Source: Neobacillus niacini (lineage in GTDB: Bacteria > Bacillota > Bacilli > Bacillales > Cytobacillaceae). Taken from it: DNA of 64,000 bases. The stretch covers positions 1 through 64,000 of the forward strand of contig NZ_BAWM01000139.1 in the NCBI RefSeq assembly GCF_000759675.1, written 5' to 3'. The notes under the pieces were generated by a model. That model did not search any database. It was not told the DNA's origin and was given only the letters and a program-made list of their open reading frames with translations. Position numbers and translations under genes: made by a program. Positions within the stretch are counted from its first letter, which is position 1. Every line of letters begins with the position of its first letter. Shown in pieces: positions 36,801 to 44,636 of this stretch.

Positions 36801-37738
36801 ATGGGTCCACAAGTATTAACGGTGGACTTAGTTCTGAGACAAATGCTACTGAAGCAAAAATCTTTGTGTGGGATATAGAAAAAGGAGAAAAAATAAAGGA
36901 AATTTCATTAAATATTCCTGGTCTTTATAGCCCTCCTGCCATTGGTGGACTTACCATTGGTTCTGATGGGTTACTATGGGGTGCTGTGAATGGCATTGTG
37001 TTTGCATTGGATCCAGAATCACTTGCATTAATTAAGTATAAAAATTTGTTCCCTTCAGATGGTTCTTGGGGACAATGGGGAGCTTATAATGTCGAATGGC
37101 ATGACGATATTCTTTATATGCAGCTTGGCCGCCGACTTGTAGCCATTGATCCGATTACACTTGATTTTGTTTACTTCGAGGATTCTGAAAGCTTTACGAT
37201 TGGTGAGGATGGGCATCTATATTATTCACCACGTTCTAATCGAACCTTGATGTACAAGGTAACTATAACAGATAAAACACATCCAGGAAAATTAAACCTG
37301 AATGGCCCAGTAATGGTTGAACGTGGGGAAGAATTTGAACTAACACTTAATGCTAACCAAGTCAATAATCTTGATCACTTTATTGCTCAATTGGAATATG
37401 ATTCGAAAATCCTTAAATTTAAATCTGCTGAGTTGGTTGGTAAATTTAGTGAAAAGGGTTCAGAAATCCAAGTAACAAATAAATCTGGCAAATTAAAGAT
37501 TGCAGCTGCATTAACAGACGGTAAGTCGATAACAGAAGATGCTCAAATAGCTGTGATTCGCTTCAAAGCTAAAAAAAATACTGACTTAACTAGTATTACA
37601 CTTTTGGATGAATCTGTGGTTTCCTCTGTAGACAGTGATGACGACGTAATCACTGGAAAGGATCAATCCATTACTGTGAAGGTTGTACCTTCAGAAAAGG
37701 GGAAGCAACCAGTAAAACCAGTAAAATCAGGAAACTAG
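33851..37738 (+). CDS. secreted beta-propeller protein with duplicated CBM-like and two cohesin-like domains
   Basis: Exported protein of 1295 residues. GTG 33851 (RBS AAAGGAGAGG) starts the signal peptide KKVMLLLLSILLALSY...KVSA; an upstream ATG at 33755 would precede the promoter and is rejected. Two similar carbohydrate-binding-like modules follow (each with NxSFE, SIDIRFY-type strands and AYYDDATI-type ends; about 35-195 and 195-370). Next come a cohesin-like module (ITAPSQVDEGETFTVNLEA), the propeller with DEQDRPISG and EYGELGGALMEYD, and a second cohesin-like module (LNGPVMVERGEEFELTLNA). The short tail is rich in KP. Cohesin-like domains suggest docking to other extracellular proteins. 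Confidence 0.82.
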   Translation: MARIKKVMLLLLSILLALSYTFQGTSLFLEKVSAATTSSTILVNNSSFEEAVVDGRIPSWTSLFATGEGNKFEVSNAQSATGENSLHISDTDRGKSVGLLSEPIVVQPGDSYTGTTMLYLKADSTASLRIQFYDENNKQIPTVEYVTHSETSKGFPVEKWTKVSTPSAKAPSNAKYARIVVFTTSYAIAQAYYDDVAIEGEIVVEPIGTDVRNRSFEKPLFNGKIQYWDSLFKVGADYNYELNNEVSSTGDYSLRVYDQSRNQSVALISDYVSVTPGDFYTGASKLYLKDGGTASIDIRFYNADDTRIDVGATEMHYQSGKDVPVEEWSDIYTRQVVAPDDATFARMVLYTTSYQIAEAYYDDATIIHEADLSPARLTITAPSQVDEGETFTVNLEAARVKELYHVDADLIYDRENLQFIGFEPLGSFATENASVTAVDSNGKVNILASTNPEQPIDTDSGIVQLQFKASSDSGQAWAVLSKETLMNNEFQLENDQTTLITIGEMNGKLGNLVFGEPENLQSPIADTLGLFDGRAGNEDGVNVMYTTVKGIPPVFHVINIDDHKLIRSLPMEGAGDVWSHTIAPNGDVYVAAGGQLWVYSPVTKDIKKVYTHSTENVFWALEHDEAGNIYIATGPLGKIIKYDPSTQTAHDYGRLMGHISQEYVRSIDYSNGYVYAGTSLGEIYKIDVKTGEKVEIASPLNEEGYVYDLDIVDDRLLIARFETSQTRYVYDLESEEWLDIKIENSTSGLHLPNTSLDGKIYMPVNGKIASFDVNTFELAGIVDYGTGFRGADWVESPDPELPGISLVTMNFSGSYIFFNPATGKIKTINNFLPPSPSITHVFKKGANGKIYITGMQASKAAEYDVFTKELKLFPMGQAGAVIPYEDKVYFGVYPGGGFEEYIPASGNNPRKLFNIGDEQDRPISGIEAEGKIFVGSIPEYGELGGALMEYDPSGQIPEESYKVYRNIVENQSIISLAYKDGKIYGSTSINGGLSSETNATEAKIFVWDIEKGEKIKEISLNIPGLYSPPAIGGLTIGSDGLLWGAVNGIVFALDPESLALIKYKNLFPSDGSWGQWGAYNVEWHDDILYMQLGRRLVAIDPITLDFVYFEDSESFTIGEDGHLYYSPRSNRTLMYKVTITDKTHPGKLNLNGPVMVERGEEFELTLNANQVNNLDHFIAQLEYDSKILKFKSAELVGKFSEKGSEIQVTNKSGKLKIAAALTDGKSITEDAQIAVIRFKAKKNTDLTSITLLDESVVSSVDSDDDVITGKDQSITVKVVPSEKGKQPVKPVKSGN

Positions 37739-37758
37739 ATTGAATGAAACTTGAAAAA

Positions 37759-37806
37759 GGACTACATTTACCAGAAATGGTAGTGTAGTCCTTCTTTTTA
37801 TTTTTT
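37759..37806 (+). terminator. intrinsic terminator after the large propeller gene
   Basis: GGACTACATTTACCA and TGGTAGTGTAGTCC pair around GAAA and are followed by TTCTTTTTATTTTTT. Confidence 0.88.
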
Positions 37807-37915
37807 CCCAAACGTCGATTTCATCCGTAAGACAGGGTTATCTTCTATGGAATCGTCCCATTGAAGAACTTGCGCGTAATCGAGCAGTATTTATAACAAA
37901 TATCGGCCCAGAAAA

Positions 37916-37949
37916 GGAAAAAAGAGTGCTCACATGTATGGGCACTCTT
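37916..37949 (-). terminator. terminator of the DUF624 gene
   Basis: On the minus strand AAGAGTGC and GCACTCTT form the stem and are followed by TTTTTTCC. It lies 17 nt beyond the stop of the minus-strand gene. Confidence 0.75.
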
Positions 37950-37965
37950 ATACTTATGGACTAGA

Positions 37966-38595
37966 TTAATATTCTATAATTTTTTTCCTACTATTAATTT
38001 TGTGAAGAGCACGGTTGCTGCACCAAGTAATGGCTACAGCTAACACACTTCCAGTAAATAAAGGGATGATCCCTGGTATGAATCTTACAATAATCATTAG
38101 AAGCATACATGATGTAAAAATAAGAATCGTTTCTAAGAGGGCACTGGCGCCGATTAAAAATGATTGTTTAATATATTGAAAGAATTTCATTTCAAATTGT
38201 GTGTAGATAGGAAAGAAATACAATAAAGTAACGATATAAGAAATAGTAATAAATCCGATAACGGAGTAAAGCCACTGTAATTTGTCAACATTTCTTAGTA
38301 CAAATAAGAAGTCAAAAACTAACATGTAGCCAATCACGATAAAAAAGATTCCATATTTATTCAGAGAAATAAACTCTTTCTTATAGGTGTTCCAAAAAGT
38401 AGGGAACATTTTCTCAACTGGTTCTTTGCGCAGCCACTTTTGAACAATCATATACATGGCACCAGTAGAGGGGAATAGACCAAATACACCAAAACCTACT
38501 AGAGTAAAAATGATCCAAAGTATATTTAAATAAGCCACCTTTAACATCCATATTGCAAAAGTATTAAACTTTTCCCACCCAGTCAAATAACCCAC
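37966..38595 (-). CDS. YesL/DUF624 family membrane protein
   Basis: Integral membrane protein of 209 residues with about five hydrophobic segments. The family features are the N-terminal GWEKFNTFAIWMLKVAYLNILWI and the following GLFPSTGAMYMIVQKWLR. YesL-type proteins are found almost only beside carbohydrate ABC importers and extracellular glycan enzymes in Bacillus and Paenibacillus. Their role is unproven; an accessory part of the transporter or its two-component sensor has been suggested. It is oriented against the flanking genes. Confidence 0.85.
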   Translation of the reverse strand: MGYLTGWEKFNTFAIWMLKVAYLNILWIIFTLVGFGVFGLFPSTGAMYMIVQKWLRKEPVEKMFPTFWNTYKKEFISLNKYGIFFIVIGYMLVFDFLFVLRNVDKLQWLYSVIGFITISYIVTLLYFFPIYTQFEMKFFQYIKQSFLIGASALLETILIFTSCMLLMIIVRFIPGIIPLFTGSVLAVAITWCSNRALHKINSRKKIIEY

Positions 38596-38623
38596 CTCAT
38601 TATCACCAAATGATTTTTAAGTA

Positions 38624-38725
38624 TAGGCTGTGTTAAAGGCTATTGTTCATTTTATAACCCTGTTGATTTGTGCGGAAAGCGAAGCGCCTGGAGCACAAAT
38701 CAACAGGCAAGTTTAACACAGCCTA
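38624..38725. repeat. MITE-like repeat with perfect terminal inverted repeats (short form)
   Basis: A 102-bp element. The ends TAGGCTGTGTTAAA and TTTAACACAGCCTA are perfect inverted repeats. Inside is a second perfect inverted repeat, CCTGTTGATTTGTGC with GCACAAATCAACAGG, around GGAAAGCGAAGCGCCTGGA. A longer relative sharing the same ends and core is at 41564-41808. Such foldback elements are widespread non-autonomous repeats in Bacillaceae. Confidence 0.8.
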
Positions 38726-38759
38726 AATAAATTTGTAAAAATAGTGTAAATGAAAATAT

Positions 38760-38784
38760 TTAAAGACATTTAATAGACTTGTCA
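38760..38784 (+). promoter_or_regulatory. AAAGACA-N11-TGTC operator before the acetyltransferase gene
   Basis: TTAAAGACA (38760-38768) and GACTTGTCA (38776-38784) have the same 16-nt offset as at 33742 and 40003. The TTGTCA could be a -35 box, but a good -10 box at 17 nt is not seen, so the promoter assignment is weaker here. Confidence 0.55.
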
Positions 38785-38878
38785 CATAATAAATAATAGA
38801 AAGTAGGAGATATAGTTTAGTTGTATTATAGCATAATTCAGAATGTTAACTAAATGAATATAAGAAGAGGTGAAACGA

Positions 38879-39958
38879 ATGGTAGAGTATCGATTATTAC
38901 AAGAAGGAGAATTTCAACAGGCTATTGATTTAGCTGATAAAGTATTTCGTAAAGAAGGACATGTGTCTATGGGAATTGCCTTTCCTCAAGTGTTTTCTCC
39001 AGCATTAAATCAATCATATGGTGCCTTTATTGATGATAGATTAGTCTCTTTTATCGGATTAGTCCCATCAGTTCTTCATATCCAAGGTGCGAAAGTCCAA
39101 GCCTTTTCGATTGGGGCTGTCTGTACAGAGCCTGATTATCGAAAAAGAGGTTTAGCCAATACACTTTTACAAATGATTTTTGAACATATCAATAAGTCAG
39201 GTGCCTCTGTTCTATTTATTTCTGGAGATTTACCAATCTACATAAAACAAGGATGTAACTATTATGGAAAAATGAAGCAATATAAAATTCATCAAGGTGA
39301 TCTTACATTGGAAGTGGCATATACAATTCGCGAGCTACAACCATTTGACTGGTTTCAGATGAGAAAACTAAGTCATAATCGTCCCATCCGATATGAACAA
39401 AGTATTTATGAAATGGCTCTCCTTAATGAGGCAGCGGGATTTGCTAGTATTTTTAAAATGAAACATAAAGTTCTTGTAGCGGAAGAGAATCAAGAATTAA
39501 AAGCATTCTTAGTGTTTGGGATGCCATATCTGGAACAAGAAAATGTAGATTCTCGGGTGATAGAATGGGGAGGCGACCCTCAAGCCATCCCAAGTTTACT
39601 TGCAGAATCCTTTAAATATCGTTTAAATTCTTTGGTGGTCAATATTCCTGACTTTGAAAAAGCCCTTAACCAACAGCTCGACTCACTAGAGAAAGTGGAA
39701 GTACCGTATCCAGGAACAATAAAGATTATGAATGTGGATTTACTATTAAATCAGCTTGGTTCATATTTTAATGGAAAAGTAGAAATATCGAATGAAGATG
39801 AAAATAATAAAAAACTTATCTTTAAACAAAATTCTGTAGTCATAAGTAATCAGGAATTAGAAGAGTTGATTTTAAAAGGGAACATAAAGTTTGATTCCTA
39901 TTTAGATGATCTCTTTCCAGTGCCCTTTCCGTTTCCACAAGGGTTAAACTATGTTTAA
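38879..39958 (+). CDS. GNAT-family N-acetyltransferase
   Basis: Cytoplasmic protein of 359 residues. The N-terminal half is a GNAT fold: GAFIDDRLVSFIGLVPSVL, then the acetyl-CoA-binding A motif AVCTEPDYRKRGLANTLLQ and SGDLPIYIKQGCNYYG. The C-terminal 180 residues are of Eis-like length but unassigned. ATG 38879 is chosen because GAGGTGA ends 6 nt before it; the GTG at 38870 lies inside that site. It shares the operator of the sugar locus, so it may acetylate an amino sugar or its derivative. The substrate is unknown. Confidence 0.8.
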   Translation: MVEYRLLQEGEFQQAIDLADKVFRKEGHVSMGIAFPQVFSPALNQSYGAFIDDRLVSFIGLVPSVLHIQGAKVQAFSIGAVCTEPDYRKRGLANTLLQMIFEHINKSGASVLFISGDLPIYIKQGCNYYGKMKQYKIHQGDLTLEVAYTIRELQPFDWFQMRKLSHNRPIRYEQSIYEMALLNEAAGFASIFKMKHKVLVAEENQELKAFLVFGMPYLEQENVDSRVIEWGGDPQAIPSLLAESFKYRLNSLVVNIPDFEKALNQQLDSLEKVEVPYPGTIKIMNVDLLLNQLGSYFNGKVEISNEDENNKKLIFKQNSVVISNQELEELILKGNIKFDSYLDDLFPVPFPFPQGLNYV

Positions 39959-40002
39959 CCAGTCTTAAATAATAGAGGGACTATATTATTTCATGATTTA
40001 TA

Positions 40003-40050
40003 TTAAAGACACTTTATAGACTTGTCACAATATTTTAAAAAAACTAAAAT
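40003..40050 (+). promoter_or_regulatory. promoter with AAAGACA-N11-TGTC operator before the ABC importer operon
   Basis: TTAAAGACA (40003-40011) and GACTTGTCA (40019-40027) form the shared inverted repeat. TTGTCA (40022-40027) and TAAAAT (40045-40050) are spaced 17 nt. The repeat centre lies about 40 nt before the predicted start, the usual place for a class II activator. Confidence 0.7.
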
Positions 40051-40091
40051 GTAGTTATGAGGAATTTATGGGTGCTCATTTCAGTACTATT

Positions 40092-40105
40092 TGTTAACGC
40101 TTTCA
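40092..40105. promoter_or_regulatory. cre (CcpA) box in the ABC operon leader
   Basis: TGTTAACGCTTTCA is the reverse complement of TGAAAGCGTTAACA, a perfect match to the cre consensus. It lies about 35-50 nt downstream of the predicted transcription start, fitting CcpA roadblock repression. Confidence 0.8.
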
Positions 40106-40228
40106 ACTTAATGTTTCTTCACATAAGGGATATAGGATTTAAGGAGGGGATCAATAAAAAAATAAAAGTTTATAAGATTTTAAGACTTTAAGATTTTTAT
40201 TTCAATAATTAAACGGGGGGTTTATTAC

Positions 40229-41497
40229 ATGAAAAAGAAAAGTCAATGGTTACTGATACTTATGGTAGCATTTAGCTTGATTCTTGCAGCTTGTAGTGAT
40301 GAGACAAGTTCGAAACCAGGTGATGATAAGGGTGAGAAAAAAGTTGATGGTGAAATAACGGTTTGGGTACATCCTTATACTAGTGATGCTAAGAAAGAAG
40401 AAGAAATGTGGAAAGAAATTACTGCAAATTATAATAAAGAGTTTCCTGATGTAAAGGTAAATATTGAAACGATTCCATGGTCTAATCGGGATCAAAAAGT
40501 GTTAACTGCATTAGCTGCTAACAATGGACCAGATGTATTCTATGCCATTCCTGACCAAATGCCACAATATGCAGATGTAGGAATGCTTTTAGAATTAGAC
40601 CCATATTTAGATGATGCGGATCTTGAAGGATTTGTTGATTCTTCATTAGTATCAACAACATGGAAAGATAAGAAATACGGATTACCAATTTTACAGGAAG
40701 CTTATACATTCTTCTATAATGTAGATGTTGTTAAAGCGATTGGTGAAGACCCGGCTAAACTTCCAACTACATGGGAAGAATTTGAAGCCTGGGCAGCAAA
40801 AGCGAAAGAAAAAGATTTCTATGCATTAGCTTATGCCGGCGGCGGTTCCATGAACGGTACCATTTATCCATGGATTTGGCAAGCTGGCGGCGGTGTGGTG
40901 TCAGAAGATAATAAAGTTCAAATTAATAGCGCAGATAGTGTTAAAGCGTTCGAAATGATTAACAATATGTATCAAAATAAATATATTCCTGAAGATTCGA
41001 TTACAGCAAGCAACCATAATGAATTATGGTTTGGTGGAAAAATAATGGCTGTACTTGGTTCTGGAATTGACGTTACAATGCTGAAAAAAGAAGGTAAGTT
41101 TGATTTTGCCATTGCAGCACCATTAAAAAATAAAGAACAATTAACGTATGGTACGACTGGAATGTTTGTTGTGCCTTCTAACAGTGACAATCCTGATGCA
41201 GCAGCAGAATTTGTAAAAGCAGTTACAAATGCTGAAAACCAACGAGTTTTTAATACTGTGACTCAATATATTCCAACACAAGAAGAAGCGAAAGATATTT
41301 TTGATTCAAATGAACATATGAAACAACTATCCACCTATACACAATATGCATTACCTGGTGTCATTCACCCTAAAGGTCGTGCAATAATGCCATTTATTCA
41401 AGCAGAAGTTCAATCAATGATGTCAGGTGAAAAAACTCCTAAAGAAGCAGCAGATGCAGCAGCTATGAAAATTGAAGCTGAATTAGCTAAGCCGTAA
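40229..41497 (+). CDS. sugar ABC transporter substrate-binding lipoprotein
   Basis: Extracellular solute-binding protein of 422 residues (family 1, maltose-type). The lipoprotein signal has the lipobox LAAC with Cys22 as the anchor. The mature part contains GEITVWVHPYTSD, ALAANNGPDVFYAIPDQM and TTWEEFEAWAAKAKEKD, typical of carbohydrate-binding proteins. It is the first gene of an importer operon with two permeases; as usual in Bacillus no ATPase is encoded, so a shared MsmX-type ATPase is expected. A stem-loop after the stop may keep this gene's mRNA more abundant than the rest. The sugar is unknown. Confidence 0.93.
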   Translation: MKKKSQWLLILMVAFSLILAACSDETSSKPGDDKGEKKVDGEITVWVHPYTSDAKKEEEMWKEITANYNKEFPDVKVNIETIPWSNRDQKVLTALAANNGPDVFYAIPDQMPQYADVGMLLELDPYLDDADLEGFVDSSLVSTTWKDKKYGLPILQEAYTFFYNVDVVKAIGEDPAKLPTTWEEFEAWAAKAKEKDFYALAYAGGGSMNGTIYPWIWQAGGGVVSEDNKVQINSADSVKAFEMINNMYQNKYIPEDSITASNHNELWFGGKIMAVLGSGIDVTMLKKEGKFDFAIAAPLKNKEQLTYGTTGMFVVPSNSDNPDAAAEFVKAVTNAENQRVFNTVTQYIPTQEEAKDIFDSNEHMKQLSTYTQYALPGVIHPKGRAIMPFIQAEVQSMMSGEKTPKEAADAAAMKIEAELAKP

Positions 41498-41516
41498 ACG
41501 AATAGTTTCTTTAATT

Positions 41517-41550
41517 AGAGAGTTTTATTCCAACGTGAATAAAACTCTCT
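41517..41550 (+). terminator. stem-loop after the binding-protein gene
   Basis: A perfect 14-bp stem AGAGAGTTTTATTC/GAATAAAACTCTCT without a strong T-run. Such structures after binding-protein genes usually act as partial terminators or mRNA stabilisers. Confidence 0.65.
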
Positions 41551-41563
41551 GTTACTTAACTAA

Positions 41564-41808
41564 AGGCTGTGTTAAAAGTTATTGTTGATTTTGTAGCAAT
41601 GTTGATTTGTGCGGAATGCGCGAGATCCTCGAAAATGCTATCGCATTTTCTTCGTGCGGTGATTATTCGAGGAAGCTTATTCAATGTCCTGCGGGAGGAC
41701 GGGGCAGGGGAGACCCCGCAGGCGCTTTAGCGCCGAGGAGGCTCCCCGTGCCGCCCGCGGAAAGCGAAGCTCCTGGAGCGCAAATCAACATTCAAGTTTA
41801 AAGCAGCT
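41564..41808. repeat. MITE-like repeat, long form, inserted inside the ABC operon
   Basis: A 245-bp element starting AGGCTGTGTTAAA and ending TTTAAAGCAGCTT, with the same core (GGAAAGCGAAGCTCCTGGAG, TTGATTTGTGC) as the 102-bp copy at 38624. It carries an additional GC-rich foldback block (about 41620-41760, including CTGCGGGAGGACGGGGCAGG) that folds on itself. It separates the binding-protein gene from its permease. A 64-codon frame across it is not a gene. Confidence 0.8.
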
Positions 41809-41835
41809 TAACAAAATAGGAAATAAGGTGATTGC

Positions 41836-42792
41836 TTGGAAAAGGTCATGGTAAACCATAACAAGATGACTTTGAAAAATGAAAAAAAAGTAAAGCGTCC
41901 TCTAAAGCAAAGAATCAAAGACGAATGGAGAAAGAATGCACTCGTCTATATTATACTTGTACCAATTTTAGCTCATTTCCTTGTCTTTCAAGTCATTCCA
42001 TTTATTTATAGTTTTATATTAACCTTTCTAAATTATAGAATTATCGGTGTTTCAGAATTCGTTGGTTTAAGAAACTGGATGCAATTTTTTAATGACGACA
42101 TTGCATGGAAATCCATTTGGAATACATTATTATTTTCCTTCTATTATATAGTTCCTACAATGGCACTTGGATTAATTTTGGCACTTGTCATAAAGTCAGG
42201 AATTCGATTCACCAAATTGATTAAAGGAGTATTTTTCCTTCCTGTTGTCACATCGTTTGTTGTTGTAGCAGGAATATGGGAATGGTTATTTTCGGGAACA
42301 GAATCAGGTTTTATTAACTATTTGTTAAGTTTTATTGGGGTTAATACCCAATTATTTTTATCCGATTCATCACAAGCACTTATCGTATTAGCTGGATTGA
42401 GTATTTTCAAAGTATCCGGAAGTACAATGATCTATTATTTTGCTGGATTGCAGTCGATACCAAAGGAAATGTATGAAGCTGCGAAGATCGATGGTGCCTC
42501 ACCTCTTAAATCCTTTTGGTTGATTACTTTCCCATTATTAAAACCAATTCATTTCTATGTATTAATTATTACAACGATTGGGTCTTTCCAAATTTTTGAC
42601 TCAGCGTATTTATTAACAAGTGGAGGACCGAACTTCTCGACAAGTACGATTGTATATTATTTATATACGATAGGATTCACTAATTTGAATTTTAGTTATG
42701 CAGCCGTATTATCATATGTATTATTCGCTATTATCTTAGTCATTTCGCTGATCCAGAGAAAATATTTTGGAAATGATCAAAATATTTACTAA
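41836..42792 (+). CDS. sugar ABC transporter permease (MalF/UgpA type)
   Basis: Membrane permease of 318 residues with six hydrophobic helices. The ATPase-contact EAA loop is seen as EAAKIDGASPLKSFWLITFPLL. The start is TTG 41836 behind AAGGTG; ATG 41848 is the alternative. It pairs with the permease at 42826 to form the channel. A MITE lies between it and the binding-protein gene, but the order is otherwise standard. Confidence 0.92.
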   Translation: MEKVMVNHNKMTLKNEKKVKRPLKQRIKDEWRKNALVYIILVPILAHFLVFQVIPFIYSFILTFLNYRIIGVSEFVGLRNWMQFFNDDIAWKSIWNTLLFSFYYIVPTMALGLILALVIKSGIRFTKLIKGVFFLPVVTSFVVVAGIWEWLFSGTESGFINYLLSFIGVNTQLFLSDSSQALIVLAGLSIFKVSGSTMIYYFAGLQSIPKEMYEAAKIDGASPLKSFWLITFPLLKPIHFYVLIITTIGSFQIFDSAYLLTSGGPNFSTSTIVYYLYTIGFTNLNFSYAAVLSYVLFAIILVISLIQRKYFGNDQNIY

Positions 42793-42825
42793 TGAGACAG
42801 CGTGATGTAAGGGAGATGAAATAAC

Positions 42826-43632
42826 TTGTTAAAAAAAATAGTAAAATATTTTGTAATGTTCTTCCTAGGATTTTGCTTTCTCCTTCCGTTTTTAATAATG
42901 GTTTTAAGTTCACTAAAAGAAACAACTTATGCATCCTTGGATCCATTATTTTGGCTCCCAGATAATCCATCTTTAAATAATTTTATTTACCTGTTTAGAA
43001 ATGACAATTTTCTGCGTTGGATTTTTAACTCAATTGTCGTGACCATCATCCCTGTTTTTTCACAAATGTTTTTTGCAGGTGTTTTAGGTTATATATTCGC
43101 TAGGAAGCAATTCGTTGGTAAGGAAATCATTTTCTGGACGTTTATGGCAGTTATTATGATTCCGCAACAATTACTAATCATTCCTAAATTTATCATGTTT
43201 TCAAAATTTGGCTGGATTAATGAATATCAAGCATTAATTATTCCAGAACTTTGGGCTATTATGGGGGTATTTTTAGTTCGCCAATTTATGCAAGGTATTC
43301 CGATGGAATTAGATGAAGCCGCTCGGATGGATGGGGCCAACGATTTTCAAGTTTTTCGTAAAATTTATATGCCATTAGCATTTCCATCGATTGCGACCGT
43401 TGGAACCTTTGCATTTGTAAGTAACTGGAATGATTTATTTCAGCCGTTAATTTATATGACGAATGAAAAAATGTATCCCATTACAGTAGGTTTAGCTTCT
43501 ACTTTAAATAAGGAAGGGAATTTTGGAATTGAAATGGCAGGGGCTACATTATCATTTATTCCAACCTTCTTAATCTTTTTGTTCTTCCAGAAATATTTTA
43601 CAGAAGGCATACAGATGTCAGGTTTGAAATAG
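42826..43632 (+). CDS. sugar ABC transporter permease (MalG/UgpE type)
   Basis: Membrane permease of 268 residues. The EAA loop is EAARMDGANDFQVFRKIYMPLA. The TTG start at 42826 is supported by GGGAGATGA at 42811-42819. It completes the importer with the preceding permease. Coupled to a Gfo/Idh-type gene 30 nt downstream, which suggests the imported compound is oxidised. Confidence 0.92.
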   Translation: MLKKIVKYFVMFFLGFCFLLPFLIMVLSSLKETTYASLDPLFWLPDNPSLNNFIYLFRNDNFLRWIFNSIVVTIIPVFSQMFFAGVLGYIFARKQFVGKEIIFWTFMAVIMIPQQLLIIPKFIMFSKFGWINEYQALIIPELWAIMGVFLVRQFMQGIPMELDEAARMDGANDFQVFRKIYMPLAFPSIATVGTFAFVSNWNDLFQPLIYMTNEKMYPITVGLASTLNKEGNFGIEMAGATLSFIPTFLIFLFFQKYFTEGIQMSGLK

Positions 43633-43661
43633 GTCTCTCAGTTTAGTAGAGGAGAAGGAAT

Positions 43662-44561
43662 ATGGGGAATTTAAACATTGGGATGATTGGTCTAGACACC
43701 TCTCATGCTGTGGCTTTTACAAAATTATTAAATGATCCGAATAACCACTTTCATGTAAAAGGTGGGAAGGTTATGATGGCATGCCCAGTTGGATCATTAG
43801 ATTTTGCTTTAAGCTATTCTCGAATTAGCGGGATAACGAAGGAAGTTGAACAATATGGGGTACGAATCGTTGAGACCATTGATGAAGTAGCAGAGCAATG
43901 TGATGCCATTTTATTAGAATCTGTAGATGGCAGGGTACATTTAGAACAATTAAGTAAAATGGTCATGTTTAATAAGCCAATATTCATTGATAAACCATTT
44001 TGTCTAAGTTCATCTGATGCTTCTAAAATGGTGGAACTATCAGAGAAATATAATACTCCAATCATGAGTTCTTCTGCGTTGCGTTTTGCTGAAACCTTAG
44101 GTCAGGCACTTTCTGCACAAGATAAAGGCAATATTATTGGTGCAGACTGTTTTGGTCCAATGGAAATGGTTGAAACGCAGCCAGGCTATTTTTGGTATGG
44201 GATCCATACAATTGAAATGCTTTATGCCATATTAGGGTCTGGAGCGAACAATGTAAGGACGGTATCCAATCAGGACTATGATTTGATTATTTCACAATGG
44301 GAAGATGGCAGAATAGGTACGGCAAGAGGGAATAGAAAAGGCAATTATAATTTCGGTGCAGTTATTCATTATGAAAATGGTAATGAATATGTACGAATCG
44401 ACTCATCATCAAAACCGTATTATGCTAGTTTACTAGAACAAATTTTGCTTTTCTTTTGCGGCGCAAAACCGATTGTACCCGTAAGTGAAACGCTGGAAAT
44501 TATTCGTTTTATTGAAGCGGCCAATGAAAGTAAAGTGACTGGGGAACTAATGTGGATTTGA
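43662..44561 (+). CDS. Gfo/Idh/MocA-family oxidoreductase (1)
   Basis: Dehydrogenase of 299 residues. The N-terminal segment NIGMIGLDTSHA is a Rossmann start with the second Gly replaced, then FIDKPFCLSS (the EKP-like motif with D in place of E) and a short C-terminal beta-sheet domain. The family oxidises or epimerises sugars at C2-C6 with NAD(P). Last gene of the importer operon, with a GAGGAGAAGG ribosome binding site. The atypical dinucleotide loop means the cofactor is uncertain. Confidence 0.85.
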   Translation: MGNLNIGMIGLDTSHAVAFTKLLNDPNNHFHVKGGKVMMACPVGSLDFALSYSRISGITKEVEQYGVRIVETIDEVAEQCDAILLESVDGRVHLEQLSKMVMFNKPIFIDKPFCLSSSDASKMVELSEKYNTPIMSSSALRFAETLGQALSAQDKGNIIGADCFGPMEMVETQPGYFWYGIHTIEMLYAILGSGANNVRTVSNQDYDLIISQWEDGRIGTARGNRKGNYNFGAVIHYENGNEYVRIDSSSKPYYASLLEQILLFFCGAKPIVPVSETLEIIRFIEAANESKVTGELMWI

Positions 44562-44586
44562 GTGGCTATTGGGATGAGAGACAATA

Positions 44587-44622
44587 TGAAACAGCGGGAA
44601 ATTTACTAATCCTGCCGTTTCA
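44587..44622. terminator. bidirectional terminator between convergent genes
   Basis: TGAAACAGCGGGA pairs with TCCTGCCGTTTCA (one mismatch) between the plus-strand oxidoreductase gene and the minus-strand regulator gene that converge here. T-rich sequence is present on both sides. Confidence 0.65.
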
Positions 44623-44636
44623 TTATCTCTATAAAG

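Noticed and set aside
41607..41801. A 64-codon plus-strand ORF inside the GC-rich repeat
   Set aside because: It lies wholly in the foldback MITE, has repeat-derived composition and no ribosome binding site.
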